Shown: one piece after another, positions 1-9,439 of the stretch
Layout: each line of letters opens with the position of its first letter
Position numbering within the stretch: position 1 is the first letter of the stretch
NCBI RefSeq assembly: GCF_014764705.1
Contig: NZ_JACXXG010000015.1
Coordinates: 1 to 64,000 of the forward strand
From: Stutzerimonas kunmingensis
GTDB lineage: Bacteria; Pseudomonadota; Gammaproteobacteria; Pseudomonadales; Pseudomonadaceae
DNA: 64,000 nucleotides
Direction: 5' to 3'
Notes under the pieces: model-generated
What the model saw: only the letters and a program-made list of their open reading frames with translations
Databases searched by the model: none
What the model was told of the DNA's origin: nothing
Made by a program: the position numbers and the translations under genes

Positions 1-129
1 AGAAAGCGGCAAGATCAATAGGATGCACGGCGACAGCAGGGACAGGTGAAGGGTGTGTTTGGCGACTGCCAATTTACCTGCTTCCCTGACTGTCAACTCG
101 CTCTTCCCCCAGACTCCGCGAAGAACCAT

Positions 130-158
130 AAAAAAGCCCCGGTATCAACCGAGGCTTT
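130..158 (-). terminator. Terminator after tRNA-Asn
   Basis: On the minus strand, just past the tRNA 3' end, a GC-rich imperfect hairpin (AAGCC.CGG / CCG.GGCTT) is followed by six T residues. This is a rho-independent terminator layout for the monocistronic tRNA. The bases from 1 to about 129 show nothing I can call; an open frame there runs through the tRNA and is spurious. Confidence 0.75.
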
Positions 159-164
159 GAAATT

Positions 165-240
165 TGGCTCCGCGACCTGGACTCGAACCAGGGACCCAAT
201 GATTAACAGTCATTTGCTCTACCGACTGAGCTATCGCGGA
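165..240 (-). tRNA. tRNA-Asn (GTT)
   Basis: A 76-nt cloverleaf on the minus strand. It begins TCCGCGATAGCTCAG, has anticodon GTT in the loop CTGTTAATC, a T arm with GGTTCGAGTCC, an acceptor stem TCCGCGA/TCGCGGA, and an encoded GCCA 3' end. It reads AAC/AAU codons as tRNA-Asn. It stands alone, with its own promoter and terminator. Confidence 0.97.
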
Positions 241-252
241 ACAACGGTGCGT

Positions 253-280
253 ATCCTACTGTTTGCAAAAGAGAAGTCAA
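253..280 (-). promoter_or_regulatory. Promoter of tRNA-Asn
   Basis: On the minus strand TTGACT (275-280) is followed after 16 bp by TAGGAT (253-258). This is a sigma-70 type promoter placing the start point a few bases before the mature tRNA 5' end at 240. Assigned by consensus and position only. Confidence 0.6.
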
Positions 281-308
281 CCCTTTGCGCCGCTAGGAAC
301 GACGCCGC

Positions 309-334
309 GCCCGGGGTCTGAGAGGGCCCCGGGC
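309..334 (-). terminator. Hairpin after the aminotransferase gene
   Basis: Arms GCCCGGGG (309-316) and CCCCGGGC (327-334) form a perfect 8-bp GC stem immediately downstream of the minus-strand aminotransferase stop. There is no T tract after it, so it may be an mRNA 3'-end stabiliser or a weak terminator. Confidence 0.45.
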
Positions 335-342
335 GGCTGGAG

Positions 343-1539
343 TCAGAGCACCTGAACGATAGCGTCAGTGACGTGACCGATGTTGTTGCGGTTCAGTGCG
401 GCGGCGCAGATTCGACCGGTGCTGATGGCGTAGACGCCGAACTCGACACGCAGTCGCTCGACCTGCTCGGCCGTGAGGCCGGAGTAGGAGAACATGCCGC
501 GCTGGGCGGCAACGAAACTGAAGTCCGTCTTCGCGCCTTTGGCCGCCAATTGCTCGACCATGCTCAGACGCAGCTCGCGGATGCGGCTGCGCATCTCGCC
601 CAGCTCGGCTTCCCACATGGCGCGCAGTTCCGGGCTGTTGAGCACCGCGGAGACGATCGTGGCGCCGTGGGTCGGCGGGTTGGAATAGTTGGTGCGGATC
701 ACGCGCTTGACCTGCGACAGTACGCGAGCCGACTCCTCGCGGCTCTGGGTGACCATCGACAGCGCGCCGACGCGTTCGCCGTACAGCGAGAAGGACTTGG
801 AGAACGAGCTGGAAACGAAGAAGGTCATGCCCGACTCGGCGAAAAGGCGCACGGCGGCGGCGTCCTCTTCGATGCTGTCGCCGAAGCCCTGGTAGGCGAT
901 GTCGATGAACGGCACGTGATCCTGGGCACGCAGCACGTCGAGAATCTGCTTCCAGTCATCCAGGTTCAGATCGACGCCGGTCGGGTTGTGGCAGCAGGCG
1001 TGCAGCACGACGATGGAGCGGGGTGGCAGGTTCTTCAGGTCCTGCAGTAGGCCGGGGCGATCGATGCCGTGATTGCTCGCGTCATAGTAGCTGTAGTTCT
1101 GGACCGGGAAGCCGGCCGACTCGAACAGCGCGCGATGGTTTTCCCAGCTCGGGTTGCTGATGGCTACCACGGCGTCCGGCAGCAGGCGCTTGAGGAAGTC
1201 TGCGCCGACTTTGAGTGCGCCGGTTCCGCCGAGCGCCTGGGTAGTTACCACCCGGCCTTCGGCGATCAGCGGAGAATCGTTGCCGAACAGCAGCTTCTGT
1301 ACGGCAGCATCGTAAGCGGCAATGCCCTCGATCGGCAGATAGCCGCGGGGCGCGTGGGCAGCGATGCGGGCATGCTCCGCTTCGACCACGGCGCGCAGCA
1401 GTGGAATGCGACCTTCTTCGTTGTAGTAGACACCGACACCGAGGTTGACCTTGTTCGGCCGCGTGTCGGCGTTGAAGGCTTCATTGAGGCCGAGGATAGG
1501 ATCGCGCGGCGCCATTTCGACAGCAGAGAACAAACTCAT
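343..1539 (-). CDS. Class I aspartate/aromatic aminotransferase
   Basis: A 398-residue pyridoxal-phosphate enzyme of the AspC/TyrB family, which moves amino groups between aspartate or aromatic amino acids and 2-oxoglutarate in the cytosol. The N-terminus (PRDPILGL..F..D.RP.KVNLGVGVY) is the family signature. HNPTG lies at 184-188, with Asn185 predicted to contact the cofactor. Asp213 and Tyr216 follow, and the Schiff-base lysine is Lys248 in SSSFSKSFSLYGER with phosphate-binding Arg256. Length equals the usual ~397. It is divergent from uvrB, as in Pseudomonas. Sequence alone does not separate aromatic (TyrB/PhhC-like) from aspartate preference, so no symbol is given. Confidence 0.93.
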   Translation of the reverse strand: MSLFSAVEMAPRDPILGLNEAFNADTRPNKVNLGVGVYYNEEGRIPLLRAVVEAEHARIAAHAPRGYLPIEGIAAYDAAVQKLLFGNDSPLIAEGRVVTTQALGGTGALKVGADFLKRLLPDAVVAISNPSWENHRALFESAGFPVQNYSYYDASNHGIDRPGLLQDLKNLPPRSIVVLHACCHNPTGVDLNLDDWKQILDVLRAQDHVPFIDIAYQGFGDSIEEDAAAVRLFAESGMTFFVSSSFSKSFSLYGERVGALSMVTQSREESARVLSQVKRVIRTNYSNPPTHGATIVSAVLNSPELRAMWEAELGEMRSRIRELRLSMVEQLAAKGAKTDFSFVAAQRGMFSYSGLTAEQVERLRVEFGVYAISTGRICAAALNRNNIGHVTDAIVQVL

Positions 1540-1835
1540 GGTGAGGGGGCTCGAAAGAGAAGAGTGACTAGATTCACCACCCTCGCGTCGGCGCGCAGGG
1601 TGATGCGCAAACGGGGCGGTAGTATAGCGGTCAAGCCTGTTGCCTGCGATATGCTACCGAGGTTTTCTGATCACTTTCGGTGCGTTTTGCGTACTGGAAA
1701 GATGGGCGGTTTCTCGGCTCTGCGCGCCCATCGCTTGTGGCGGATTTCAGGATCCGCTGGCTGTCGCGCCAAACCGCTGGATGGCTGTTAGAAAGTCCGG
1801 CTGCCAAGCTCGCACATGTTACCTAGAGAGGCGAA
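1540..1835. other. Divergent intergenic region between aminotransferase and uvrB
   Basis: About 296 bp with no gene. It must hold both divergent promoters. On the minus strand a good -10 (TATACT, complement of 1621-1626) lies about 80 bases before the aminotransferase start, but its -35 is poor. I saw no convincing CTGT-N8-ACAG LexA box ahead of uvrB. A possible Shine-Dalgarno for uvrB is the GAGAGG tract about ten bases before its ATG. Confidence 0.4.
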
Positions 1836-3851
1836 ATGTCCAAGTTCGAACTGGTCACCCGTTTCAAGCCGGCCGGCGATCAACCGGAGGCTATTCGGCA
1901 GATGATCGAAGGCATCGAGGCGGGGTTGTCGCACCAGACGCTGCTGGGCGTTACGGGCTCGGGCAAGACCTTCAGCGTCGCCAACGTCATCGCCCATGTG
2001 CAGCGGCCTACGCTGGTGCTGGCGCCGAACAAGACGCTGGCCGCGCAGCTCTATGGTGAGTTCAAGGCGTTCTTCCCGAACAATGCGGTCGAGTATTTCG
2101 TTTCCTACTACGACTACTATCAGCCGGAAGCCTATGTGCCGTCGTCGGACACCTTCATCGAGAAGGATGCATCGATCAACGATCACATCGAGCAGATGCG
2201 TCTGTCGGCAACCAAGGCGCTGCTGGAGCGCCCGGATGCGATCATCGTCACCACTGTGTCGTGCATCTACGGTCTGGGTGATCCGCAGTCATACCTGAAG
2301 ATGGTCCTGCACGTCGATCGTGGTGATCGGCTCGATCAGCGCGAGCTGCTGCGACGGCTGACTGGCCTGCAGTACACCCGCAACGACATGGATTTCGCTC
2401 GTGCGACCTTCCGTGTGCGCGGCGACGTGATCGACATCTTCCCGGCGGAATCGGATCTCGAAGCGGTGCGCATCGAGCTGTTCGATGATGAGGTGGAGAG
2501 CCTGTCGGCCTTCGATCCGCTGACTGGGGAGGTGATCCGCAAGCTGCCGCGCTTCACCTTCTATCCCAAGAGCCACTACGTGACGCCGCGGGAAACCCTG
2601 CTCGACGCGATAGAGAAGATCAAGGACGAGCTGCGCGAGCGGCTCGATTACCTGCGCAGTCAGAACAAGCTGGTGGAGGCGCAGCGGCTGGAGCAGCGCA
2701 CGCGTTTCGATCTGGAAATGATCATGGAGCTGGGTTACTGCAACGGCATCGAAAACTACTCGCGCTATCTGTCCGGGCGCGATGCTGGCGAGCCGCCTCC
2801 GACGCTGTTCGACTACCTGCCGGCCGATGCCCTGCTGGTGATCGATGAATCCCACGTTTCGGTGCCGCAGGTCGGCGCGATGTACAAGGGCGACCGCTCG
2901 CGCAAGGAAACCCTGGTGGAGTATGGCTTCCGCCTGCCATCGGCGCTGGATAACCGGCCGATGCGCTTCGACGAATGGGAGGCGATCTGCCCGCAGACCA
3001 TCTTCGTCTCCGCGACACCCGGACCTTACGAGGCCGAACATGCTGGCCGCGTGGTGGAGCAGGTTGTGCGTCCGACGGGCCTGGTCGATCCACAGATCGA
3101 GGTGCGTCCTGCACTGACCCAGGTCGACGATCTGCTGTCGGAGATTCGCAAGTGCGTGGTCAAGGAGGAGCGGGTGCTGGTCACCACGCTGACCAAGCGC
3201 ATGGCCGAGGACTTGACCGACTACCTGAGTGATCACGATGTGCGCGTGCGCTACCTGCATTCGGACATCGATACCGTGGAGCGGGTCGAGATCATCCGCG
3301 ACCTGCGGCTGGGCACTTTCGATGTGCTGGTGGGCATCAACCTGCTGCGCGAAGGCCTGGATATGCCTGAGGTGTCGCTGGTGGCGATCCTCGATGCGGA
3401 CAAGGAAGGCTTCCTGCGTTCAGAGCGCTCGCTGATCCAGACCATCGGCCGCGCGGCACGCAACCTCAACGGTCGCGCGATTTTGTATGCCGACAACATC
3501 ACCGGGTCCATGCAGCGCGCCATGGACGAAACCGAGCGGCGGCGCAACAAGCAGATTGCCTTCAACGAGGCCAACGGCATCGTGCCCAAGGGCGTGAAGA
3601 AGGACGTGCAGGACATCCTCGAAGGCGCAACCGTGCCGGGCTCGCGCAGCAAGAAGCGGCGCGGCGAGGCGAAAGCGGCGGAGGAGAGTGCGCGTTACGA
3701 GAACGAACTGCGTTCGCCGAGCGAGATCACCAAGCGGATTCGTCAGCTGGAAGAGAAGATGCTGAGTCTGGCGCGCGATCTGGAGTTCGAGGCGGCCGCC
3801 GAGGCGCGCGACGAGATTCACAAGCTGCGCGAGCGCTTGTTGCAGGTCTAG
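1836..3851 (+). CDS. uvrB: Excinuclease ABC subunit B (UvrB)
   Basis: The damage-verifying helicase-like subunit of nucleotide excision repair. It receives damaged DNA from UvrA, opens it with its beta-hairpin, and recruits UvrC. It is 671 residues, the family norm. Walker A is GVTGSGKT at about 38-45. The beta-hairpin aromatic cluster [12 protein letters not shown] starts near Tyr91. The DEAD-box-type motif is VIDESHV, and the helicase C-terminal motifs include [13 protein letters not shown] and QTIGRAARN. The last ~35 residues form the UVR coiled-coil motif (LEEKM..LA.DLEFE.AA..RD) that contacts UvrC. Downstream lies gltX in the same direction. Confidence 0.98.
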   Translation: MSKFELVTRFKPAGDQPEAIRQMIEGIEAGLSHQTLLGVTGSGKTFSVANVIAHVQRPTLVLAPNKTLAAQLYGEFKAFFPNNAVEYFVSYYDYYQPEAYVPSSDTFIEKDASINDHIEQMRLSATKALLERPDAIIVTTVSCIYGLGDPQSYLKMVLHVDRGDRLDQRELLRRLTGLQYTRNDMDFARATFRVRGDVIDIFPAESDLEAVRIELFDDEVESLSAFDPLTGEVIRKLPRFTFYPKSHYVTPRETLLDAIEKIKDELRERLDYLRSQNKLVEAQRLEQRTRFDLEMIMELGYCNGIENYSRYLSGRDAGEPPPTLFDYLPADALLVIDESHVSVPQVGAMYKGDRSRKETLVEYGFRLPSALDNRPMRFDEWEAICPQTIFVSATPGPYEAEHAGRVVEQVVRPTGLVDPQIEVRPALTQVDDLLSEIRKCVVKEERVLVTTLTKRMAEDLTDYLSDHDVRVRYLHSDIDTVERVEIIRDLRLGTFDVLVGINLLREGLDMPEVSLVAILDADKEGFLRSERSLIQTIGRAARNLNGRAILYADNITGSMQRAMDETERRRNKQIAFNEANGIVPKGVKKDVQDILEGATVPGSRSKKRRGEAKAAEESARYENELRSPSEITKRIRQLEEKMLSLARDLEFEAAAEARDEIHKLRERLLQV

Positions 3852-3887
3852 CAGCTACTGGCGGATCGACCGTTTCGGCCTGTCCCG

Positions 3888-3909
3888 GAGCGTCTCCTTC
3901 GGGACGCTC
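3888..3909 (+). terminator. Hairpin after uvrB
   Basis: GAGCGTC and GACGCTC form a 7-bp stem, extended by CC/GG around a short TTC loop, 36 bases after the uvrB stop. No T tract follows, so termination is uncertain. Confidence 0.35.
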
Positions 3910-4001
3910 TCGCTCTGCTTCCCGGTGTTCGGCTGGAGCCGGCTGCGCAGCGCCTGCTAACATTCGTCCCTTTCCGTATGTCCTACCGTCCGAGAGCATT
4001 C

Positions 4002-5483
4002 ATGACCACGGTTCGCACCCGCATCGCGCCATCTCCGACCGGCGATCCCCACGTCGGTACTGCCTACATCGCGCTGTTCAACCTGTGCTTCGCCCGACAG
4101 CACGGTGGCCAGTTCATCTTGCGCATCGAGGATACCGATCAGGTGCGCTCGACCCGTGAATCCGAGCAGCAGATCTACGATGCGCTGCGCTGGCTGGGCA
4201 TCGAATGGGACGAGGGTCCGGACGTTGGCGGTCCGCATGGCCCGTACCGGCAGAGCGAGCGCGGCGAGATCTACAGGAAGTACTCGGACGAGCTGGTCAG
4301 CAAGGGCCATGCGTTCCCGTGCTTCTGCAGCAGCGAGCGCCTGGATCAGGTGCGTGCCGAGCAGATGGCGAACAAGGAAACGCCGCGTTATGACGGCCAT
4401 TGCATGCACCTCGATCCCGCCGAGGCTCAGCGTCGCATCGCTGCTGGTGAATCGCATGTGATCCGGATGAAGGTTCCGAGCGAAGGCGTGTGTCAGGTCA
4501 ACGACATGCTGCGCGGCACCGTCGAGATCGGCTGGGACCGCATGGACATGCAGGTGCTGATGAAGGCCGATGGCCTGCCGACCTACTTCCTCGCCAACGT
4601 GGTCGATGACCACCTGATGGGCATCACTCATGTGTTGCGTGGCGAGGAGTGGCTGCCGTCGGCGCCCAAGCTGATCAAGCTGTACGAGTACTTCGGCTGG
4701 GAGCAGCCGCAGCTGTGCTACATGCCGCTGCTGCGCAATCCCGACAAGAGCAAGCTCTCCAAGCGCAAGAATCCGACCTCGGTGACCTTCTACGAGCGCA
4801 TGGGTTTTCTGCCGCAGGCGATGCTCAACTATCTCGGGCGCATGGGTTGGTCGATGCCTGACGAGCGTGAGAAATTCACGCTGAACGAGATGATTGAGCA
4901 CTTCGACATCAATCGCGTATCGCTCGGCGGACCGATCTTCGATCTGGAGAAGCTTTCCTGGCTGAACGGCCAGTGGTTGCGCGAACTGCCGGTCGAGCAG
5001 TTCGCTGCCGAAGTGCAGAAGTGGGCATTCAATCCGCAGTACATGATGCAGATCGCGCCGCACGTGCAGCAGCGCGTGGAAACCTTCAGCCAGATTGCGC
5101 CATTGGCTGGCTTCTTCTTCTCCGGTGCATTGCCGCTCGATCCCGCATTGTTCGCGCACAAGAAGCTCGATGCGACGCAGGTGCGCCAGGTCATGCAGCT
5201 AATTCTGTGGAAGTTGGAAGCACTGCGCCAGTGGGAAAAGGAGCGCATCACCGCGTGCATCACCCTGGTGGCGGAACATCTTGGCTTCAAGCTGCGCGAT
5301 GTGATGCCGCTGATGTTCGCCGCCATCACCGGGCAGGCCAGTTCGGTATCGGTACTCGATGCCATGGAGATTCTCGGCCCGGATCTGACGCGCTTCCGCC
5401 TGCGCAACGCACTCGAGTTGCTCGGTGGCGCGTCGAAGAAGGAAGCCAAGGAGTGGGAGAAGCTCGCGGCGACGATTGTCTGA
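4002..5483 (+). CDS. gltX: Glutamate--tRNA ligase
   Basis: Cytosolic class I aminoacyl-tRNA synthetase charging tRNA-Glu, and possibly tRNA-Gln where the amidotransferase route exists. The ATG at 4002 is chosen over the in-frame ATG at 3978 because it starts the family N-terminus [14 protein letters not shown] and gives 493 residues, matching Pseudomonas GltX. The HIGH-like motif is DPHVGT (15-20). The KMSKS-like motif is KLSKR at 251-255. A CxC-type site (PCFCSS) lies near residue 105. Notably a duplicated tRNA-Glu gene lies 0.3 kb downstream. Confidence 0.97.
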   Translation: MTTVRTRIAPSPTGDPHVGTAYIALFNLCFARQHGGQFILRIEDTDQVRSTRESEQQIYDALRWLGIEWDEGPDVGGPHGPYRQSERGEIYRKYSDELVSKGHAFPCFCSSERLDQVRAEQMANKETPRYDGHCMHLDPAEAQRRIAAGESHVIRMKVPSEGVCQVNDMLRGTVEIGWDRMDMQVLMKADGLPTYFLANVVDDHLMGITHVLRGEEWLPSAPKLIKLYEYFGWEQPQLCYMPLLRNPDKSKLSKRKNPTSVTFYERMGFLPQAMLNYLGRMGWSMPDEREKFTLNEMIEHFDINRVSLGGPIFDLEKLSWLNGQWLRELPVEQFAAEVQKWAFNPQYMMQIAPHVQQRVETFSQIAPLAGFFFSGALPLDPALFAHKKLDATQVRQVMQLILWKLEALRQWEKERITACITLVAEHLGFKLRDVMPLMFAAITGQASSVSVLDAMEILGPDLTRFRLRNALELLGGASKKEAKEWEKLAATIV

Positions 5484-5602
5484 GTGCGGGGCAGGGGCGG
5501 TGCTTGTGACCAGCATCGCCCCGAGGTGGTGGCGTTACCATTCGTCGGTGGTAAGTAGTTGTTCCTAATGCCAAAAAAACTTCGGCCCGTTCGAAATTGT
5601 TG

Positions 5603-5631
5603 TTGACACTACTTGGGGGCGCCCCTAATAT
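5603..5631 (+). promoter_or_regulatory. Stable-RNA promoter of the Ala/Glu tRNA cluster
   Basis: A consensus -35 TTGACA (5603-5608) and near-consensus -10 TAATAT (5626-5631) are separated by exactly 17 bp. The bases after the -10 are GC-rich (GCGCCCCG), the discriminator type associated with stringent (ppGpp) control of tRNA and rRNA promoters. The first mature tRNA begins 19 bp later. Confidence 0.85.
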
Positions 5632-5649
5632 GCGCCCCGTCCTCGAGAT

Positions 5650-5725
<76 letters not shown>

Positions 5726-5799
5726 ATCTCGAAGAGCAGAATTTGCCACCAGCTTGTATTCGCCGCATAAGCGATACAGGTTGCGCTTGAAGGGTTTGC

Positions 5800-5875
5800 G
5801 TCCCCTTCGTCTAGTGGCCTAGGACACCGCCCTTTCACGGCGGTAACAGGGGTTCGAGTCCCCTAGGGGACGCCA
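5800..5875 (+). tRNA. tRNA-Glu (TTC), copy 1
   Basis: A 76-nt tRNA starting GTCCCCTTCGTCTAG, anticodon loop CTTTCAC giving TTC, T arm GGTTCGAGTCC, and encoded GCCA end. Identical to the copy at 6042-6117. Confidence 0.97.
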
Positions 5876-5920
5876 TTATTAAGCGATGTTTGACATAGCG
5901 CGTCGAGAGACGATAAATCC

Positions 5921-5996
<76 letters not shown>

Positions 5997-6041
5997 ATCA
6001 CGGCTTGTCGCTTGATTGTTCGGCAGGTTTGCGAAGGTTTC

Positions 6042-6117
6042 GTCCCCTTCGTCTAGTGGCCTAGGACACCGCCCTTTCACGGCGGTAACAGGGGTTCGAG
6101 TCCCCTAGGGGACGCCA
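6042..6117 (+). tRNA. tRNA-Glu (TTC), copy 2
   Basis: Base-for-base repeat of the tRNA-Glu at 5800-5875, and last gene of the four-tRNA transcript. A terminator follows 28 bases later. Confidence 0.97.
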
Positions 6118-6144
6118 TTTTTATTGCCCGTTTTGGGCTTCAAG

Positions 6145-6173
6145 GGGTCATCTTTCATGAGATGGCCCTTTTT
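6145..6173 (+). terminator. Terminator of the Ala/Glu tRNA operon
   Basis: GGGTCATCT (6145-6153) pairs with AGATGGCCC (6160-6168), with one T-G wobble, around a six-base loop, and is followed by five T residues. Classic rho-independent layout. Confidence 0.85.
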
Positions 6174-6308
6174 GTTTTGCGTGGTCGAAAAGTCGGTTGA
6201 GTCGCACTGCGCTGAATGTCTTGTCATTGCTCGCAGCAACAGGCGTGACTCGTCGCGGCTGCTGCGGTTTCATAGGTCATCGCAAACGGCCAACGAGGCT
6301 TGCAACGA

Positions 6309-6758
6309 ATGAGCTGGGATCAGGCGGACGCGTTTACCATCGACCTGCAGGTGCAGTCCGAGCATATCGACGAGCTGGGCCATGCCAACAATGCGGTCTA
6401 TGTAACCTGGCTGGAGCGGTGTGCCTGGCAGCATTCACAGAGTCTGGGATTGGGCATCGACGACTATCGCCGCTTGGATCGGGCGATGGCGGTGCTGCGG
6501 CATGAGATCGATTATCTGGCCGCGGCCTACGAAGGCGATCTGCTGCAGTTGGGAACCTGGATTTCCGAATCCGATCAGCGTTTGAAGATGAAACGCAATT
6601 TCCAGCTGATCCGACCGGCCGACGGCGCGACGCTGCTGCGCGCGCAGACGACTTTCGTTTGCATCGAGCTCTCCAGCGGGAAACCCAAGCGCATGCCGCC
6701 TGAGTTCATCGACGGCTACGGCAAAGCGCTGGTGCAGCCGTACCCGCTGGAGCTTTGA
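6309..6758 (+). CDS. Acyl-CoA thioesterase, hotdog fold (4HBT family)
   Basis: A 149-residue single-domain hotdog protein, probably a cytosolic acyl-CoA thioesterase. The motif HIDELGHANNAVYVTWLE (about 18-35) matches the 4HBT/FadM-type active-site helix with Asp in D.LGH.NN. The ATG at 6309 is preferred to the TTG at 6300, because GAGG sits about 9 bases upstream of the ATG. Substrate chain length cannot be read from sequence. Confidence 0.8.
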   Translation: MSWDQADAFTIDLQVQSEHIDELGHANNAVYVTWLERCAWQHSQSLGLGIDDYRRLDRAMAVLRHEIDYLAAAYEGDLLQLGTWISESDQRLKMKRNFQLIRPADGATLLRAQTTFVCIELSSGKPKRMPPEFIDGYGKALVQPYPLEL

Positions 6759-6771
6759 CGAAGCTGATTGC

Positions 6772-7026
6772 TCAGCCGCGCTGCTCGGGTTTCATGACGT
6801 CGCTCTCGCGGCGTTTCTCGGCATCCTCGCGCCAGTCCTCCTGGATTTCCTCTTTCATCTTCGGGTCGGCGCCGTCATCTTCGTTCTCGCGAACCATTCC
6901 CTCGCCTTTCTTTTCCTGCTGGATATTGGTGCCTTGCGGCTGAGTGTTCATCATGTCCTGGTCGGCCAGCGCAACCGCGGAAAACAAGCTGCCCAGTGCG
7001 ATGATGCCTGCGTACAAGAATTTCAT
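6772..7026 (-). CDS. Small secreted or periplasmic acidic protein, unknown function
   Basis: 84 residues. Residues 1-21 are a signal peptide (MKFLYAGIIALGSLFSAVALA) with a good signal peptidase I site before DQDMM. The mature part is hydrophilic, rich in Glu, Asp, Lys and Arg, with a central acidic stretch (ENEDDGADPKMKEE), probably helical or disordered. No cysteines and no domain recognised. It is convergent with the thioesterase and divergent from dinB, so it forms its own transcript. A Shine-Dalgarno GGAGG lies just before its start. Confidence 0.7.
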   Translation of the reverse strand: MKFLYAGIIALGSLFSAVALADQDMMNTQPQGTNIQQEKKGEGMVRENEDDGADPKMKEEIQEDWREDAEKRRESDVMKPEQRG

Positions 7027-7124
7027 CTGAACCTCCGGCTATCGGGTGATAAAGGACTTAACATCTCAATAACCGACCTGCTGCGCTGAAGATTCGTTCA
7101 CTCCTGCCCGGTGCCCCGTTTTCC

Positions 7125-8189
7125 GTGAGTCAGTCCACCCTTCGCAAGATCATCCATATTGATTGCGACTGCTTTTACGCCGCGATCGAGATGCGCGACG
7201 ACCCCAGTCTGGCTCGGCGGCCGATCGCAGTTGGCGGCGCTGCGGATCGGCGCGGGGTCATTGCCACGTGCAACTACGAGGCGCGTGCATATGGTGTTCG
7301 CTCGGCCATGGCGTCCGGGCACGCACTGAAGTTGTGTCCTGATCTGCTGATCCTGCGGCCCCGCATGGATGCCTACCGGGAGGCTTCGCGTGAGATCCAT
7401 AACATCTTTCGCACCTACACCGAGCAGATCGAGCCGCTGTCGCTGGACGAGGCTTATCTGGACGTCACTGCCTGCGAGCATTTTTCCGGTAGCGCCACGC
7501 GTATTGCCGAGGACATCCGGCGTCGGGTCTGGCAGCAGCTGCGCATCACGGTGTCGGCGGGTGTTGCTCCGAACAAGTTTCTCGCCAAGATTGCCAGCGA
7601 ATGGAATAAGCCCGACGGCCTATTCGTCATTACCCCGGCACAGGTCGACGATTTCGTACAGGCGCTGGAGGTCAAGCGGCTGCATGGTGTGGGTCGCGTC
7701 ACCGCTGAGAAGCTCGGCCGGCTCGGCATCCGCACCTGTAGCGACCTGCGCGAGTGGCACAGATTGGACCTGGTCCGCGAGTTCGGTGCGTTCGGTGAGC
7801 GGCTCTGGGGGCTGGCGCGCGGCGTCGATGAGCGGTCGGTGCAGGTGGAGAGTCGGCGCCAGTCGGTGAGCGTCGAGCAGACCTACGACAAGGATCTGCC
7901 GGACCTGGCGGCGTGCCTGGAGCGTCTGCCGGAGCTGCTGCAGCAGTTGGCTACCCGCATGGCGCGCCTCGACAACGGCTATCGACCCGGCAAGCCCTTC
8001 GTAAAGCTCAAATTCCATGACTTCACCCAGACCACAATGGAGCAGGCTGGCGCCGGACTCGAAATCGACGACTACGCCGATCTGCTCGCCATCGCCTTCT
8101 CCCGTGGTGCGCGGCCGGTTCGGTTGATTGGCGTCGGCGTGCGGTTGGTCGATCTGCGCGGTGGTTTCGAGCAGCTCACTCTGTTCTAA
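7125..8189 (+). CDS. dinB: DNA polymerase IV (DinB, Y family)
   Basis: Error-prone translesion polymerase, 354 residues. It starts at GTG 7125, since the conserved block KIIHIDCDCFYAAIEMRDDP begins at residue 8. Catalytic acids are Asp13 in the first motif and Asp108-Glu109 in PLSLDEAYLDVT. The sugar steric-gate position is Tyr18, where E. coli has Phe. A helix-hairpin-helix region (VKRLHGVGRVTAEKLGRLGI) follows near 185-205, and the little-finger domain fills the C-terminus. No evident LexA box was seen upstream. Confidence 0.96.
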   Translation: MSQSTLRKIIHIDCDCFYAAIEMRDDPSLARRPIAVGGAADRRGVIATCNYEARAYGVRSAMASGHALKLCPDLLILRPRMDAYREASREIHNIFRTYTEQIEPLSLDEAYLDVTACEHFSGSATRIAEDIRRRVWQQLRITVSAGVAPNKFLAKIASEWNKPDGLFVITPAQVDDFVQALEVKRLHGVGRVTAEKLGRLGIRTCSDLREWHRLDLVREFGAFGERLWGLARGVDERSVQVESRRQSVSVEQTYDKDLPDLAACLERLPELLQQLATRMARLDNGYRPGKPFVKLKFHDFTQTTMEQAGAGLEIDDYADLLAIAFSRGARPVRLIGVGVRLVDLRGGFEQLTLF

Positions 8190-8518
8190 GAGCGCCAGTT
8201 TCCTTTTCCTGCATCCATCGCGTGCTCATTCCGCTGACTACCGTTCGTCAGATGCGCAGTTTGTGATGACCTCGCGCGACGAAAGGGCTTAAGCCGATAT
8301 AGCGCGAGCTAATTAATTAACCCAGAATGCGCGCGATCTTTGACGTCCTTGGATTGACGGTTTTCTGTTGCGCGATTGATTCACGACAATATTTGGACGC
8401 ACCCATCGGATATTGTTAGAGTCACGCCAGATGGCAATATGCTATCTATTGACGCCCTCAGTATCGATTCTCTGCTTTTTGGCAGTTGAGCACCGACGTC
8501 TTGGCGAGGGAGCCAGTG
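8190..8518 (+). promoter_or_regulatory. Control region upstream of the msh operon
   Basis: 329 bp without a gene, much more AT-rich than its flanks, and the only sizeable gap before the pilus operon, so it should hold the operon promoter. It contains an inverted pair CAATAT (8387-8392) / ATATTG (8410-8415) and a third CAATAT at 8435-8440. These are candidate regulator sites. Several -35-like TTGACG motifs are present, but no pair with a good -10 stood out, so no promoter is called. Confidence 0.35.
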
Positions 8519-9439
8519 GTGGGTCTGTTTTCCAAAACCAAGAAATCAAAACCAGCCGGCATGCTCGGCATTGAGACTGGTCCGCAAGGTATCGCGTTGG
8601 CGCACGTCGTTCGGGTGCCCGGTGCGCGGCCGCTGCTGCCGTACTGCGAACACCTGGAAGGCAGCGTCGACGCGCAGGCCGCTCTGCTGGAGAAGGCCGT
8701 GAGCGAGCGTGCCTTGCAGGGCTTGCCGACGAACGTGCTGCTGCATCCTTCCGAATACCAGATGTTCCTTCTCGAAGCGCCTGAGGTGCCATCGCAAGAG
8801 CTGCGTGACGCCATGCGCTGGCGCATCAAGGACATGATCAGCCAGCCGCTGGACGATGTGGTGATCGACTGTTTCGCACTGCCCGAGGACGCCTATCGCG
8901 GGCGCACGCGCATGGTCTATTGCGTCGTTCTCGAGAAAACCCGGATGCAGCATTACGCCCAGCTCGTGCGTCAGGCCGGTCTGCACATGGCGAGCATCGA
9001 CATCACCGAGATGGCGTTTCGCAACCTGGGCTCGCTCGCCGGCACCGAAGGCATGAATCTCGCACTGCTGCGCCTGCGCACCAGCGAAGGCCTGATCTGC
9101 ATCCAGAACGGCGCCGACCTTTACATGGCGCGGCGTATAGAGCAGGGGCTGGCCCGTGCCGCCCAGGATTTGAGCAGTACGACACTGGAGATCCAGCGCT
9201 CGCTTGACTACTTCGAGAGCCAACTCGGCAAGGGCTATATCAATCGCTTGATGTTGCTGCCCATGAAGCAAGATGGCGAGCGCGCCTATCAGGGGCTGGC
9301 CAGTGGCCTGGCGGTGAACCTGCAACGCCTCGACCTGCGCGAGCTCTTCCCCGGCCAGCCGGGTGCCGAGCTGTCCGAAGCGCAGCAGGCGTTCTGCATT
9401 GGCGCCGTCGGTGCCGCCCTGCGTCAGGACGCCGTCTGA
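8519..9439 (+). CDS. mshI: MSHA biogenesis protein MshI (PilM-like)
   Basis: About 306 residues, the first gene of the MSHA pilus operon. The family is an actin-like PilM-type protein on the cytoplasmic face of the inner membrane, joining the PilN/PilO-like proteins to the platform. GTG 8519 is chosen because AGGGAG (8507-8512) sits six bases upstream; an in-frame GTG at 8516 and TTG at 8486 are alternatives. The start (GLFSKTKKSKPAGMLGIE) and the later SLDYFESQLGKGYINRLML segment are typical. Its stop overlaps the next gene by one base, indicating translational coupling. Confidence 0.85.
   Translation: MGLFSKTKKSKPAGMLGIETGPQGIALAHVVRVPGARPLLPYCEHLEGSVDAQAALLEKAVSERALQGLPTNVLLHPSEYQMFLLEAPEVPSQELRDAMRWRIKDMISQPLDDVVIDCFALPEDAYRGRTRMVYCVVLEKTRMQHYAQLVRQAGLHMASIDITEMAFRNLGSLAGTEGMNLALLRLRTSEGLICIQNGADLYMARRIEQGLARAAQDLSSTTLEIQRSLDYFESQLGKGYINRLMLLPMKQDGERAYQGLASGLAVNLQRLDLRELFPGQPGAELSEAQQAFCIGAVGAALRQDAV

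Noticed and set aside
46..321. 91-residue open frame on the plus strand
   Set aside because: It runs through the tRNA-Asn gene and its terminator on the other strand, with no ribosome site or protein-like composition.
1540..1835. SOS (LexA) box upstream of uvrB
   Set aside because: No CTGT-N8-ACAG match found by eye; the same check failed upstream of dinB.
2289..3260. 323-residue minus-strand frame antisense to uvrB, and similar long antisense frames in gltX, mshE, mshG, fadD1 and rapA
   Set aside because: These are shadow frames typical of high-GC genes, rich in His, Arg and Gln, and without any family pattern.
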